DNA from: Filosporella fistucella
Taxonomy: Eukaryota; Ascomycota; Leotiomycetes; Helotiales
Reading direction: 5' to 3'
Assembly: GCA_030077755.1 (NCBI GenBank)
Contig: JAQJZZ010000014.1
Coordinates: 3,658,001 to 3,722,000, forward strand
DNA length: 64,000 nucleotides
Position 1 is the stretch's first letter, and every line of letters starts with the position of its first letter. The position numbers and the translations under genes were made by a program. This document shows positions 1 through 11,921 of the stretch, piece by piece. The notes under the pieces were generated by a model. It saw nothing but the letters and a program-made list of their open reading frames with translations. It had not been told where the DNA came from and made no database searches.

Positions 1-437
1 AATAAATCAAGACGTAAGAGTTGCTTCAAGATATTGTCAGTGGACCGTTCTTCTGTTTCCAAGCTTCCATCGCTATTCCCGCTTTCAGATGCTACGAGCT
101 TCGATTCGAATGCGGACTGGGGCTGCTTTTCTGGATGGTAAGGTTGGAGAACTCGAGGTCGTCTGATAACATGGTCATGCCGGAAGAGCCGAGATTCTAT
201 GTCATTGAGATTCGTTTGCTTTCGGGCGGACCGAGAGAGGATCTGATGTTAAGAGGGCAAAGAACTAATTGCTGATATTTCTCGCGCGATCCTTTCCTGG
301 AAATTGACTATCTCGTGAGGATTTGAGGGTCGAATATCTCTATCCGAAGCATTGACTGTGGTCGCCTCTGATGTCTCACTGGGTGTGTTTGGAGATAGAG
401 TTTGTTGGTAGACTATGACGGGCGAGGTGAAGGACCT
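1..437 (-). pseudogene. Broken coding frame at left edge, gene unknown
   Basis: On the minus strand one reading frame stays open from about 437 down to 252 and then from 248 to the window edge, with a single TAA at 249-251 between. The translation is hydrophilic and coding-like, rich in Ser, Glu, Arg and Gln. The TAA could be a CAA codon after a C-to-T change. Upstream, around 440-590, a different frame reads like a membrane-protein segment (FGHFYMWTQLLRF), so a frameshift or a missed intron is possible. I recognise no family. The gene, if real, continues beyond base 1. Confidence 0.28.
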
Positions 438-1387
438 TCACAGTCCACAAACCGATGAGGAAGGAATGTTGAAATCTTAGCAGCTGAGTCCACATATAGA
501 AATGGCCGAAAAGAGCTACATCAGGAGGGAATAGTGTATCAAGGCGAGATGTGCTTCATACAGGTTCTCGAAAATTGAAGATGTTGCTAGACAGAAAATA
601 TCATAAATAAAGCAAAAGAATCAGTTATCTTTTCTTAATACTGCCCGCAAATGAAGTGGATGTCAGCTTGAGAGAGATATTTAGTTGGTTGACATATATA
701 GGGGAAGATCAGCCTTGAGTGCCTGCCAATGAAACCTCCGCCAGGTTTGTCCTGCGGGAACAGTCATGATGCTCGACGATCTAGCCATGAATGCCACAAT
801 CTTCACGTAAAGAGGTGTAACCACTTAGCGTGCGAAAGGCTTAATGTTAATTCAAAATCTACAACAGGAATATAAACGATTGAAAGATATGCTGACCTGT
901 CCTTTGCCCAGGCTGTGGAATATTTCTCACGGTGCGCTCTCCACTTCGATACAACAAACGCCCAGGGAGATTGACAGAAATAATTATACATAGGAAGACG
1001 AGTTATGGTGATAATACAATTAAGATGGAAACGAAAATGGGATACCTTACTAGCTACTAAAATCTCACCGGCTACCTTACATACGCTTCACGAGCCTGTA
1101 ATTTCTGTCTAGGCATAGTTGGGAAAGGTGCAGGTGAAGTGAGAAGTGGGGTCTCGCCCTCGCCGCACCTCATGAGATGGGAAGAAGCGATCATGTGACC
1201 TACCTCCTTTAAACACTCGCCGAGGCGGGACCATCTACAGTACCCCTCGCTAAAAAGAAATTATCTTCACCAACCCGAACCGTCATATTCCAGGGTCCGT
1301 TTACCATCTGTGACGGTACACGAGCCGGTAGTCTTTCAACGCAGATCGCGCCACTCTCGCCGAACAACTGTCTTTTACCGTCTCAGG
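438..1387. other. Intergenic, no gene recognised
   Basis: Apart from the membrane-like frame at about 440-590 described with the left-edge feature, I see no supported gene. The stretch from about 1080 to 1387 is the presumed promoter of the neighbouring RRM gene. Confidence 0.4.
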
Positions 1388-2566
1388 ATGGATTCAGATA
1401 ATTGGCGCGTCAAGCGCAACGTGTCTGACCCCCCTCCTGTCTGACCCTCTTCCAAAAGCAGGGAACGAGAGACCAAAATAAGCAAACAAAGAACCAAACC
1501 GAAATTCGGCATCCAGCAATCGCGCGGCCGTTGGACCGCTGAAAGAGACGAGAACGGCGATGGTCTTCAAAAGCAACACAACGATGCCAAGGTGAGACAA
1601 AGTTGGGGTTTGATATTCGATTTCAACTGACCGAAGTTAGATTGATCAAGCAATAGACGAGGGTAGGCGAGTATATGTTGGAAATCTGCCATACGAGGTT
1701 ACTTCCAGTGACATGAAGACCTTGCTCAAGAAAATCGCACATAGCATCGAAACTATCAATATGTCTGTAGATCCAATGACAGGTCGAAACCTTTCCTATT
1801 GCTTCGTGGACTTCTCCACCCCAGAATTTGCTCACTTGGTAATGGAGGAATGGAATGAACGTACCCTCCTTGGCTGTCCCCTTAAAGTCAAGCTAGGTGG
1901 CAAGTCAAGCAATGGCAACAAACCGCGCCAGAACCAAGAGTAAATTAATGCATTTGCCTACGATCGTTGGCGTCGAAATGATGACCCAGAGGAGATGGAT
2001 AAAACTTCAAAAGAAGGTCGATCCGTATTTGTTGGAGGGTTGCCACAATTTGAGAATCAGGAGGACGCCAATACTCAGCTTCGTGATCTGTTCAAAGGCT
2101 TCGAGATTCTAATCATCAGCAAGCAGATCCCGACTTCAGAAGAGAAAATATTTCATGCCAACCATCACTACTGCTTCATTGAACTCGAATCAGTGGAAGA
2201 AGCTCAACGCGCAGCCAAGGAACTTGACAAAAAGGAGATTTGGGGCGGAAAAATCAAGGTCTCGTGCAGTAACGGAGGCACATCACATAAGTCGACGGAC
2301 CGGCGAAGACTGTTTGTCAGTGAATTGCCAGAGTTCCCAAGTCAAGAAGCGCTCGAGATCGGCATTCGACAACTTTTTAACAGGTTTGATGTCTCTTTCA
2401 TCAGCAAGCTGAACCTCCCTCACGATTTGAGTGACGGGGTCATTGCTTTTGCTTCCTTGAGCTGTGTAATATTGACAAAACCGACAAGGCGATGGTGGAG
2501 CTTGACTGGAAGGAGTTATGTGGAGGCAAAGTGAGAGTCAAACCAGCTACTTCAAGCCGCCGTTGA
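1388..2566 (+). pseudogene. Three-RRM RNA-binding protein gene with stops and frameshift
   Basis: From ATG 1388 the frame reads an N-terminal linker, then an intron (1592-1640, GTGAGA...TTAG), then three RNA recognition motifs. RRM1 has RNP2-like RRVYVGNLPYE near 1671. RRM2 has SVFVGGLP near 2022 with HHYCFIELES as its RNP1-like strand. RRM3 has RLFVSELPEF near 2310. Three lesions interrupt it. TGA at 1442-1444 lies in exon 1 and TAA at 1941-1943 lies between RRM1 and RRM2, yet the same frame continues as coding sequence past each (FAYDRWRRNDDP after the second). Near 2433-2438 a shift is needed to continue RRM3 as HCFCFLELCNIDKTDKAM to the end at 2566. Both stops are explained by single C-to-T changes (CGA, CAA). 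Alternatives are sequence errors or unrecognised introns; an intron 1940-1989 was tested and breaks the frame. Confidence 0.62.
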
Positions 2567-4897
2567 CTTTGCCGTGATGTTGCGGCTCTGGAGGTAGTTG
2601 AGGTTATGGCGAGACCTGAAAGCCATGGGCAACGACCTGACACGCGTGCTTACTTGTGCATAGACAATGGCGTAAGCATGGAGCAAATACCCCTAGATAA
2701 TTCAATGAATTTCAAAAGCAGAAATTCTCGATCATAAAGTACAGGTCGAAGTCTGAAATGCCCCTGGATCTGTTATTCCTACAGGTGAAGTGCATGGATA
2801 TGGCCCAAATTCTCATGGCGGAAACATAGCAAATGTAAATTGACCGAAGTAATCAAACAACATAAATGGGATAAAGTAGCAGCATCAGCACCTTAAATTG
2901 AAATTTTAACTGAGACTGAAACCAATCATATTGAGAGTTGTTGCTCGGATCCACTAGGCTTCTAGAAACCCCCCTATCAGTTTCTCGCTTAGCAACAACT
3001 AACCTCACATATAGGAGTAGAAAGACAGAGCGACGGACATCACTGAATTCCAGTACGTCAAAATTTTAATCATTGGTAACTGAAATGAAGGCCTGATATG
3101 GTCGATTGTGAATAAGATAACTGAAAGCTCGTAATAAATTCATATTGTTCCATATCCGGTTATGTATTAATATACTAGCTTAGAAAAGGACTTTATTGTG
3201 CTGAGAGGAGTGAGTATCCTGATATCTCAGACTAGTGATGAGCCAGCAAGAACTGACGAGATCAATTGAATCGCAGTCATTTCATGAGTGATACGGCAAT
3301 TCGAAGGATTGAAGATACCTGATATAGTGTAATTAGATAGATCTGTTGAAAACTTATGTGTAATCGTAGGTCAAAAGAAGCCTGACAGCATAATTCAGAT
3401 CCGTGGAAAGTGTAGCTGCCTCTAACTGTGCAGTCTTGTTGCAAAATAAAATGTAGTTTAAGCTATTCAAATATGTGGAAAACCCTAGGTAAGCTAAAGA
3501 ACAAATAGAACTGCAGTCTATAGAAGGAAAAATCGAGATGAGCGGCCTCTCGGCGCCTCTGGTAGGTACTTGACATACTTAGCGCCGGTGGTCGGAGGAA
3601 GTGGACCATGTGACCTGGCTTCGTGAGGGTATCCTGTCCCTGAACCTCGGCACAACAAAAGGAAACATACGGGCCGATTTCCCCCGATCCCGACATTGAC
3701 GTCGACATGGACTTCGCCTCCACCTCGAACTCCGTTTCCCCCGCATTTTCACAAGCTTGCTTTGCCCTGCCTGCGCTTTCTTAGCTGAAGCTGGAGTTCC
3801 CAGCGAGCCCGCAACGAGCCAGCTGCCAGCTTATTATCAACTCATGCCAGATTCAGATTTCATCCAATATTATCTACACGTAGTACGATACTTCTCACCT
3901 ATACTGAGTACTTTACCTACATAGGTACAGTACATATACCTAGGTACCTATTACCTACCGGTATTATTATTGTTCCATCCAGCCTTGCCAGCCCTGCCCA
4001 GCTATTCGAGTCTCGTTCTGTTGGAGTCCAAGTCTCAAAGTCTCGCATGCTCGCTCGGCAGAGGACGAGGGACCAACACTCGGGAGCACAACGTCACCGG
4101 CACAAGAAAAACACAACGCAACACAACATGTGCATTGTGCACCTCGCACCTACCTACCTACGAAGCAAGGCATAAGCCAGAACCCAAACAGGATCAGAAC
4201 CAGAAGTTCTGTCTCCCAAACATGTGAAAGTACTTGTACATGTACTGTACCTATACATTTACATTCACATCTACGCTTGCCTCTGCATCATCAAAGTCCG
4301 TGATGTTTATCGTCAAAGCCTTTGCACACAATACTTTTCCCATCCTTTCATCCATCGATTCCCCCCCTTTACCTTATTTTCTCAAAATGTCACCTCATCA
4401 TTCCTGCATCCGCATCTCCAACAATCGCCCTCCCGCTCTCCCTCCAGACTCTAGACCCTCCGTTACTCCGAGCTAAGGGATCTCCTACGCCCACGCGATC
4501 CAGCTCTCGGCTCCACACGAGACCATAGCCATCCTACACCCGTACCTAGGATAGGTACCTAGCTACCCTGCTGCCCTGCATAGGGATTGGCTTGATATGA
4601 CTGTTTCCTGGACCGCGGATCAAATAATTCTGTGGACAAGAAGCTAGTCACCTCGCCGAGTTTGCACTTCCTTTCATTCATCTTCTCCCAGTTGCAGTCT
4701 CTGTATTCTTTCTCTGCACTCAATTATCCTATTACTCAGTGTTTTGCATTTCAATATATGGAAGTTTTCTCTCTCACAATTTGTTGGTATAGAAAAGGGT
4801 CTTAGAGGAAGGCCCGAGAAAGTCAATATAGGTCCCTTGACCCGAGGCAACGTCGACAGCAGCGCAAACAGTCCAATTCACCACAACAACCTCCAAT
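2567..4897. other. Long intergenic region with GTAC/CCTA repeats
   Basis: No credible gene is seen; the small open frames here lack family resemblance and codon structure. The 3' part (about 3890-3965 and 4530-4570) carries clustered TACCTA and GGTACC motifs. Pyrimidine-rich tracts upstream of 4898 fit the 5' UTR and promoter of the carrier gene. Confidence 0.5.
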
Positions 4898-6242
4898 ATG
4901 TCTGCGAAGAATATCTCAGGTCCAAATGGCAAGAAGCCAGCTTCAGCTTCCACAAACTTAATTGGTTTGTCCCATTCTTACATTTAACCCCTCCCAAACC
5001 CACAAGCACATGCTAATTGGTCTGTATAGCTGGGGGTGCGGCAGGAATGATGGAGGCTCTGGTATGCCATCCGCTGGGTGAGTTCTCTTCAGCAGTATAC
5101 ACTCAGCTCTAATGGGAAACTCCAGACACAATCAAAGTCCGTATGCAACTGTCTCGTCGAGCCCGTGCCCCAGGCGCAAAGAAGCGTGGCTTCGTTACCA
5201 CTGGTGTCGAAATTGTCAAAAGAGAAACACCTCTAGGTCTATATAAGGGACTTGGAGCTGTGGTCACTGGTATTGTTCCAAAAATGGCGATTCGGTTCAC
5301 GAGTTTCGAGGCCTACAAGAAAATGTTGGCGGACAAGGAAACGGGGGCAGTTAGTGGACAAGCTACTTTCCTAGGCAAGTCTGCCACAGAATATAGATTT
5401 CAAATGGGATTTCAAGCTGACAAGAAAACTATAGCTGGCCTTGCTGCTGGTGTCACCGAGGCTGTAGCGGTTGTGACACCTATGGAGGTTATCAAAATTC
5501 GCCTGCAAGCTCAGCATCACAGCATGGCCGATCCGCTCGACATACCAAAGTATAGGAACGCTGCTCACGCTTTATATACTGTGTTGAAAGAGGAAGGAAT
5601 CGGAGCACTTTACCGTGGAGTGTCCTTGACAGCCTTACGACAAGGTCAGTTTGCTGTCTCTGATCCAATAATCCATCAGTTTTTATTGTAGTTGCTTGAT
5701 CTATACAACCCATGTCCAACACCCCCAAAACAACAGATCCCATATTCTAACATTTTAATGGTCAGGCTCGAATCAAGCTGTCAACTTCACAGCCTATACA
5801 GAATTCAAGGAGATCCTGCAGCGCTGGCAGCCACAATATGCGGACTCCCCAATTCCGTCCTACCAAACTACCATCATTGGTCTCGTCTCCGGAGCGATGG
5901 GACCATTATCGAATGCACCAATAGACACGATCAAAACTCGATTACAGAAAACGCCAGGAATGCCTGGCGAGACTGCAATCAGTCGGATAACAGCAATCGC
6001 GAAAGATATGTTCAAGTATGCACCTATATTTCTTCCGTCTCCCTCGCTCCAATGACAGAACCCGAACTTAGCTGATCCTTTTGAATAGACAGGAAGGTTT
6101 CCATGCTTTCTACAAAGGAATTACGCCGCGAATAATGCGTGTTGCACCCGGCCAAGCCGTGACTTTTACCGTTTACGAGTATCTGAAAGAGAAGCTTGAA
6201 AATAGCACTGTTCCCATTGTGGGGGGGAAATATGAAGAGTAA
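4898..6242 (+). CDS. SFC1: Mitochondrial succinate-fumarate carrier (Sfc1/AcuL)
   Basis: Six exons: 4898-4964, 5030-5077, 5126-5374, 5435-5644, 5766-6015 and 6089-6242, encoding 325 residues, close to yeast Sfc1. It is a SLC25-type inner-membrane carrier with three tandem repeats. The signature motifs are HPLDTIKVRM (Pro37), TPMEVIKIRLQ (Pro137) and APIDTIKTRLQ (Pro243). The stretches YKGLGAVVTGIVPKMAIRF and ITPRIMRVAPGQAVTFTVYE are diagnostic of the succinate-fumarate member, which exchanges cytosolic succinate for matrix fumarate to feed gluconeogenesis from acetate or fatty acids. The third intron (5375-5434) starts with GCAAGT, a GC-AG intron. It is 60 nt with no stop, so retention would simply add 20 residues. 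Removing it restores the family sequence ATFLAGLAAGVTEA. Convergent with the twinfilin gene. Confidence 0.95.
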
Positions 6243-6506
6243 AAGAATGCCCGATTACAGCGCTTGACGGGGGTTCGCCGCTGGTGTTTGATAGAAAGTA
6301 AATATCGGGATCTTTGAGCTTGGAGGAAGTAATAGTAGGGCCAGGGAGGTCGGCGTTAGGAATTCAGGATCATATGGTCTGATAACCGCGATCAAGACTT
6401 TGCATTTGGTATAGGAGCATAGTCCGGCGTAATATACCAAAATCTAGCGTCATCTAGGACTTTTCATTCTACATTGGATTGTGTGCATCAATCATCAGTC
6501 TGATAC

Positions 6507-7600
6507 TCATTTCCGCCCTGGCCTCTTAGGCCTCTCAAATGCCTTCTTGACTTCAACCTTGGGATGTAAATCTCCTTGAATACTCTCCTCGCTCACATCT
6601 TCAGGACTGCTTGCTTCAATCTTCTTGTCGACTTTCAAATCTGCCTGGGTTTGTGCAACCTCTACAGCAGACCGCGAGGAAGCTGCGTATAACATTCGCT
6701 CCTTGATCTTCGAGCCAGAAGGGCATGTATAGATGAAAAGAATTGGGGAGGACTCAGTGCCATTGTGTGTATGAGTGTAGCGGTAGAAAGAATATCTGGG
6801 CTCGGTCCCGGATATCGTTGAAGACAGAGAGGAGATCGGGGTATTTGAGGTAGAGGCCAGCTCCATAGTCTCATTTGCGACGTTGATTTTCTGTACCTAA
6901 TCAGCTTGAATCACGACGGTGTCGTGTGCGCGAGACTTACCAGCTGCACTAAATTGTCCGATGCATCATTGGACAATGACTTGAGTGCCTCGAGAGCCTC
7001 ATCAGAGACAGGCATACTTACTCCGGAGCTAACATGACTCTTCCTCTCATTCATACCCCTCCCCTCCTCTGCTTCCTTCCTCTTCACCTCTCCTAAGCTC
7101 TGTTCTTCTTCTGTTAGTGGTGCCGCTAACGTAACATGTTTGTCATGCTTCTCAAACCCTTGAGGTGTGAGCTCCTCTGTTGTTGTCGCAAATATTGTCT
7201 CGCGGAACCGCTCAATCCCAAGCTCCCGAACTAATGTAAGGCGTGTAGATGCGAACAGCATCTTCTGTCGTACGGGAGCAGAGTCAGGTACGTACGTGAC
7301 TGCGATGAAAGGCGCATTTTCGGATGAGGGATACCGTCTGAGGATAATGTAGAGGGCTTCCTTAGGTTGGAGGTGTGGAGCAAGGAGGGCAAGATCGTTT
7401 GAAAAGGATGATGTAGCAGGGCTTAGAACTTTCAATGGAGTCAGGGATTCTTTCGTAATTGTGCAGAGTAAACCGCGCTGGTTTTGGGAAGAGACGAGCT
7501 CTTTGAACGCTGTGTGAAGCTCCTGAGAAGCTGATGCACTGTCAGTGTTGTCTGTTTTGAGAGGAGATTGCTGTCAATTACCTGAAATGCCGGACTGCAT
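6507..7600 (-). CDS. TWF1: Twinfilin, actin monomer-binding protein
   Basis: Exons (minus) 7600-7582, 7530-6941 and 6890-6507 give 330 residues, the usual twinfilin size. The start MQSGISASQELHTAFKELV is the conserved twinfilin N terminus; it appears only when the second exon begins at 7530 (acceptor CATCAG), which fixes the first intron. Two ADF-homology domains follow, roughly residues 5-140 and 175-310, and the tail is basic (KKAFERPKRPGRK), as in twinfilins that bind capping protein or phosphoinositides. Family role: sequestering ADP-actin monomers and regulating filament ends in cortical actin. It diverges from MED22 across about 580 bp. Confidence 0.9.
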
Positions 7601-8177
7601 CTTGAGGTACAGACGACAATAAATGCAATTTAGTCTCGCCTTGAAGGGTGGAGAAGATGGGTTCAGTTTTGTAGTACCGTTGTGTTGGGAGTGGATAAGG
7701 GAGAGAGGTATGGAAATACTGCAATACCTAGTTGTCGGTGCCAATCTGAAATGAAGGAAGGATGGAGGGGTAGAATGGCAGGATTTGGGTGAGTGAGTGG
7801 CAGCTGGAGTGGCAGGTACTTGTGGTGGGGGGCCCGGGTGGATTAAAACCAGCCTGGTGGGGTGGGTGCTGGAGGTACTTTTACAAAGTACTTGCACAAT
7901 CACCTTCTCGAGGTGGTTGGTGGTTACGTTGGGTGGTTACCGCTGTTGCTCGGAACCCTACCGACGGGACGCGACCGGGAGTAAAGGAGAACATCAATAG
8001 GTACCTTAGGTTCGCTAGAGGTCGCTTTTACATATATCTGTATTTGCTCCACGAAATTCACTTTCGTGGCCATTATATTGCTTGAAATGGAAACGAGTAG
8101 TGCATTAATAGGTAAGACTCACCTTACATCTCAAATAATCATCCCTAGAAGCAATCTGGTGCCTGGCAAATTTTACG
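7601..8177. promoter_or_regulatory. Divergent promoter region TWF1/MED22
   Basis: About 580 bp lie between the two divergent starts. G-rich runs (ggtggggggcccggg) occur around 7820-7840. No separate gene is supported. A short ATG frame at 8087 with a GTAAGA donor could be an upstream exon or uORF of MED22, but this cannot be settled by eye. Confidence 0.4.
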
Positions 8178-8710
8178 ATGCAGCTCTCGGCTTCACACAA
8201 CGGTCCGGACAGATCTTCAAATTCCACGAAGTTTCTCGATACTGGCATAATTTACGTCTCCAACAAAGTCGCGCCGGTCAATATCAAAACCCTCACTGAC
8301 ACTTTCAAAGACAGAGAGCAAAGGGGTGTCGCAGCACTGCTCACACGTTTCAAGACCCTCGTGACACTTGCAGCTTCTCCAGTTGAGGATGGCGCAACAA
8401 AGGAAGCCGCCGCTGCCCAGACTTTTCAGATGGAAATCGAAAGTGCTGCCCTGGTATTTCAGCCCAGATTCTACACCCCTTCGAGGAGAGAAACCTAATT
8501 TCTCTACAGGTTGCCGCCGCTGAAGATCTTCTCGGCCTCACACGAGCATTGAAAGAGATGTGGCTGTTTGGACCGTTGAGGGGAATTCACGAGGGTGAAG
8601 GAGAAGGAAGAATGGATGATGACTCGAAAGTTGTGGGTGAGCTTGTCAAAAAAGTACTTCAGGGCAATTTGGAAAACACTGTTGCTGGGTCTCAAAATGG
8701 AACTTCGTAG
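8178..8710 (+). CDS. MED22: Mediator complex subunit 22 (Med22/Srb6)
   Basis: Two exons, 8178-8453 and 8510-8710, give 158 residues. The diagnostic core spans the intron. ALLTRFKTLVTLA and QTFQMEIESAAL lie in exon 1, and AEDLLGLTRALKEMWLFGPL in exon 2 is the most conserved part of Med22. The subunit belongs to the Mediator head module that links activators to RNA polymerase II. The stretch between about residues 20 and 50 does not look conserved, so the true start may be elsewhere or a further small intron may lie between 8220 and 8320. The end at 8710 converges on the polymerase gene. Confidence 0.78.
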
Positions 8711-9092
8711 GCGTTAAGGGCGGCGTTAAGATGGCACTGGATAGGTTGCGACTGGCTGTTTCTGAAAAGGCGAAATGGTATCTGGTATTGATACTCACAG
8801 TAGAATTCGTCAATGAAACTGGAAGGGATCTCATGGAATAAATTCATATACATGGTGCTTGCGTCTCAAAAGTCTTCGAACTCACCGCATCAGACCCGGC
8901 TTTCCATTTTCAGATGAACAAATACAGGGTTTCAACTACAATGCTAATATGTGCACTGTTCAGGACGCTCTCGATACCTTAAGACGAGATTGATGAGGCC
9001 TCTGAGATTGTAATCGCAAAATGGAAATTTCAGGAATTTCTGTCAAATGCTTACCACCCTTGTCAGAATATACCTAGTATGCCCTAGATCGA
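8711..9092. other. Convergent intergenic region
   Basis: About 380 bp between the 3' ends of MED22 and the polymerase gene. No gene seen; presumably the two 3' UTRs. Confidence 0.5.
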
Positions 9093-11090
9093 TCAATCTG
9101 TGCATCTCTCCGTGGGCTCTCTCCACTCCAAACCTAGACCGTCGAATACTCTCTTCTCCTTGACCAGTAAATCCCCATCGCCTTCCTCCAAATCAATCCA
9201 GCTGCCATCGGATCTTGCTCTTACTCCTGTGCTATCAAACTTGTAGTCGAATGTCTCCTTTACATAGCCTCGAAGATCACGTTCGAACATTGTTCCTCCA
9301 GACCATCCGATCACAGCGCATCCAGCTGTCTTCCAAGGACTGACGATGATGTCAACTCGTCGGCTATAGAGCGATCAGAATCGGTAGTGGGATCAGTGGG
9401 AAAAGTTTGTATTTATCTCGCAACATGTTCTCTTTGTGAAGCCATACTCAAGGGTGGGCTGAACTTACTGGAGATTGGGATTTGGGAAATCGGGATCTTT
9501 AGCAATATCTTCCTTCTTAGAAGGCCACTCTGGATCCTGCCACACAACAAAAGCGTGATCTAAAGAATCGAACCCTCTTCCAAAACGGGGCATTCCTCCT
9601 TTCCAATGTAATGGCGATTGTCCACGATCACTATTTCTCTGAGATACCTCGAGACGATGGGTGAGATATTCATCATTCTCTAGATTATCCAAAAGAGTCT
9701 TCAAGAAGCGGTCCGTGGCGTCTTCGTCCGGATGGCTGAGTATGACATCGACGTCACCAGAGTCGGATTTTCCTCTTCTATATCCTCCACATATGACCAT
9801 TTGGAATCCTTCCCGGATCTTATTGGCATGATCCAGGACCACCTTGGCAATGGCCTCCACCTCGTCTCGAGGTATCCGTTTCTGAAAGTCGTCCAAATAC
9901 TTGAGGCCAACCTTTTGACCTCGAGTAAGCTGATTCCAACCGTGCTCAATAATATCATCGATGCTGTGCCATCCATTTTGATCATAGAATTTCTTGGCGG
10001 TCTCTCCAGCTACGTCGTGAATTTCCACAAACTCAAATAGAGCCTGCATTCTATCATCTCGTTGAATCTCATCAACTTCATTGACGATACCTGTCTCGTT
10101 CCATTCTTGCCACGCGTTGGCAACTTTCTGCCCACAATTTGGAAGATTTCTTATTTCGGCAGCTGAGGTCAACTTATAAGGGTAGGCTGCGATGCTGGCG
10201 ATGGAGCGATTATAGGAGCGAGCTCGCATATCCCCTTTCTCATCACTCCCATATTTGATTGCGCGTTGCTTTTGAATGATTCTCAACTGGGCAATGAACT
10301 CGTCATTAAGATGCCGGACGGGGGTCGGCCGTTGACAAGAATATTTGAAATGCATAAAGCTTGGTAAAGTTGGAATGTCTGTACCTTCATATTCAGACGT
10401 TGTCCGGTGGAGAAGAGGAGGAGGCGTTTGACTGGAATGGTAGGAGTGGCCGCATTTCTTATTGTACCTTGGAGGTGGAGGAGTGTCAGCTCTCGCTCGA
10501 GCAAGTATATCATTTTTGGTATTCTTGGCAGCTATAGCTGGAAGTACAGTACGTTCTGGTCGGGGAATAACCACTCCCTCATAAACAAGGTACTTATCGA
10601 AGGGAAGCAGTTTGCCAGCAGCCACCGAGTCATCGTACCATTCCACTTTCAAGACTTTAACAGTGTCTTTCTTGGACTGGGCATATATTGTTGGAGCAAC
10701 TGCCGTGTTTGAGGAACCTGGCCCAGCAGGATTATTATTCGTGGTTGAGAAATCCGGCGTCTCTATGCTTGCGTCTGATTCTGTATCTGAGTCAAGGGCG
10801 ATGACGTCTCGACCATCGATAGTTGTGACCTCAACCTTCCGCCGCTTTCTAGGCGGCGACGATAACTTCGTTTCTTTTGGCCGTTCTTCCGAGGTCACAT
10901 CTTCGGTGTATAGACCCAACTGGCGTAGTTCATATCTTGCTCTGGCTCTCTTTTGGATTTTCCCCAGGAAGAGCTTCGCTTCGTTGACATCGAACACGAC
11001 ATTCATCTCCTGCTCCCGTGCCCGGAGGCCCTTGAGATCTCTCTCAAAGAGTGCTTTAAGAAGAAAAATAGGGGGAAAGTTAGGGGCCAT
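9093..11090 (-). CDS. POL4: Family X DNA polymerase (Pol4 / lambda-mu type)
   Basis: Exons (minus) 11090-9469 and 9363-9093 give 630 residues. The C-terminal half has the Pol X layout. A helix-hairpin-helix region (TSAAEIRNLPNCGQKVANAWQE) is followed by the fingers and the palm motif CGGYRRGKSDSGDVDVIL. Asp446 and Asp448 bind catalytic metals, and the third, Asp545 (HRRVDIIV), lies just after the intron. GWSGGTMFERDLR near the end matches the template-binding loop region. The N-terminal 200 residues include a BRCT-like segment (KVEWYDDSVAAGKLLPFDKYLVYEG) and a basic stretch PPRKRRK that may be a nuclear signal. Family role: gap filling in base-excision repair and non-homologous end joining. 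Start chosen as the first ATG of the frame. Confidence 0.9.
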
Positions 11091-11921
11091 GAGTTATTTG
11101 CAAGTTTTATGGGTATTTGTTGTCGACGAGGAAAATGCTAGGGGGCGTTGACGGGCGCGGGGTAGATATTCCTAAGGTATTCTGGGATATCTTGAGTTTG
11201 AATGACCTCATTTTACCGTTCTCTCACTATTTCGTTTTGGGTAGACAGAGTACATCTCTCGAACCATTTCGAGATGCCTGACATTTAGTTAAGACATGAT
11301 GAGGTAGAGTGAGGAAGGAACGTGGAAAAACCGGTCTTGACGAGATCACCTAAAATTTTGGGTATGACGGGGCAAAGGCAGCTGCATGGCTTATAAAAGT
11401 CTGGGTTGTTTTATCTAAGGTACAGTAGAGTACAGTACTGTACTGTATTGTAGAAACCTTATCTGATAGAGTATCCTACCACCACCAGCACCACCTAAAT
11501 ATGCAGTCAGCGAGGCAGCTAACCCTGTCCAATCGGTATAGCACTATTAACTCCACGGCGAAACGTACGGTCTGTACTAAGAAATTCGAGAAGATAGATA
11601 TACAATTAACACATACACTACTTTGCGGGATAATTGAGCTGGGAGTTTCTACTGCACTATTTGGGGCAAAGCCAACGTTCTTGCCAACGTGCGAACCCTT
11701 TTGAAATACTTCATGATGGGAAGACAGGTTTGAAAATTTTTGGTGCCATTGCTTTTTACGATTTGGCTATGTAAGCTGCTGACTTCGTGTTATTTTATGG
11801 CTTCTATGGCCAAGCACATGCTCCACCACCAATGTATTCTTCCCCACACGATTGAGCAAGCCACCAAGCTGAATCCTTACCACCAGCCGCAGATTTTTGC
11901 CCCTATTAACAACATAGCGCT
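11091..11921. other. Intergenic with GTAC-rich palindromic tract
   Basis: No gene supported. Around 11418-11452 lies a run of overlapping GTACAGTA/GTACTGTA palindromes, just downstream of a TATAAAA sequence at about 11392. The open frame starting at 11501 has no family resemblance. Confidence 0.4.

Noticed and set aside
1940..1989. Possible intron removing the TAA at 1941 in the RRM gene
   Set aside because: It shifts the frame and removes FAYDRWRRNDDP, which looks like true coding sequence.
11391..11453. TATAAAA followed by GTAC palindromes, suggesting a promoter
   Set aside because: No plausible gene follows; the frame at 11501 has no coding character.
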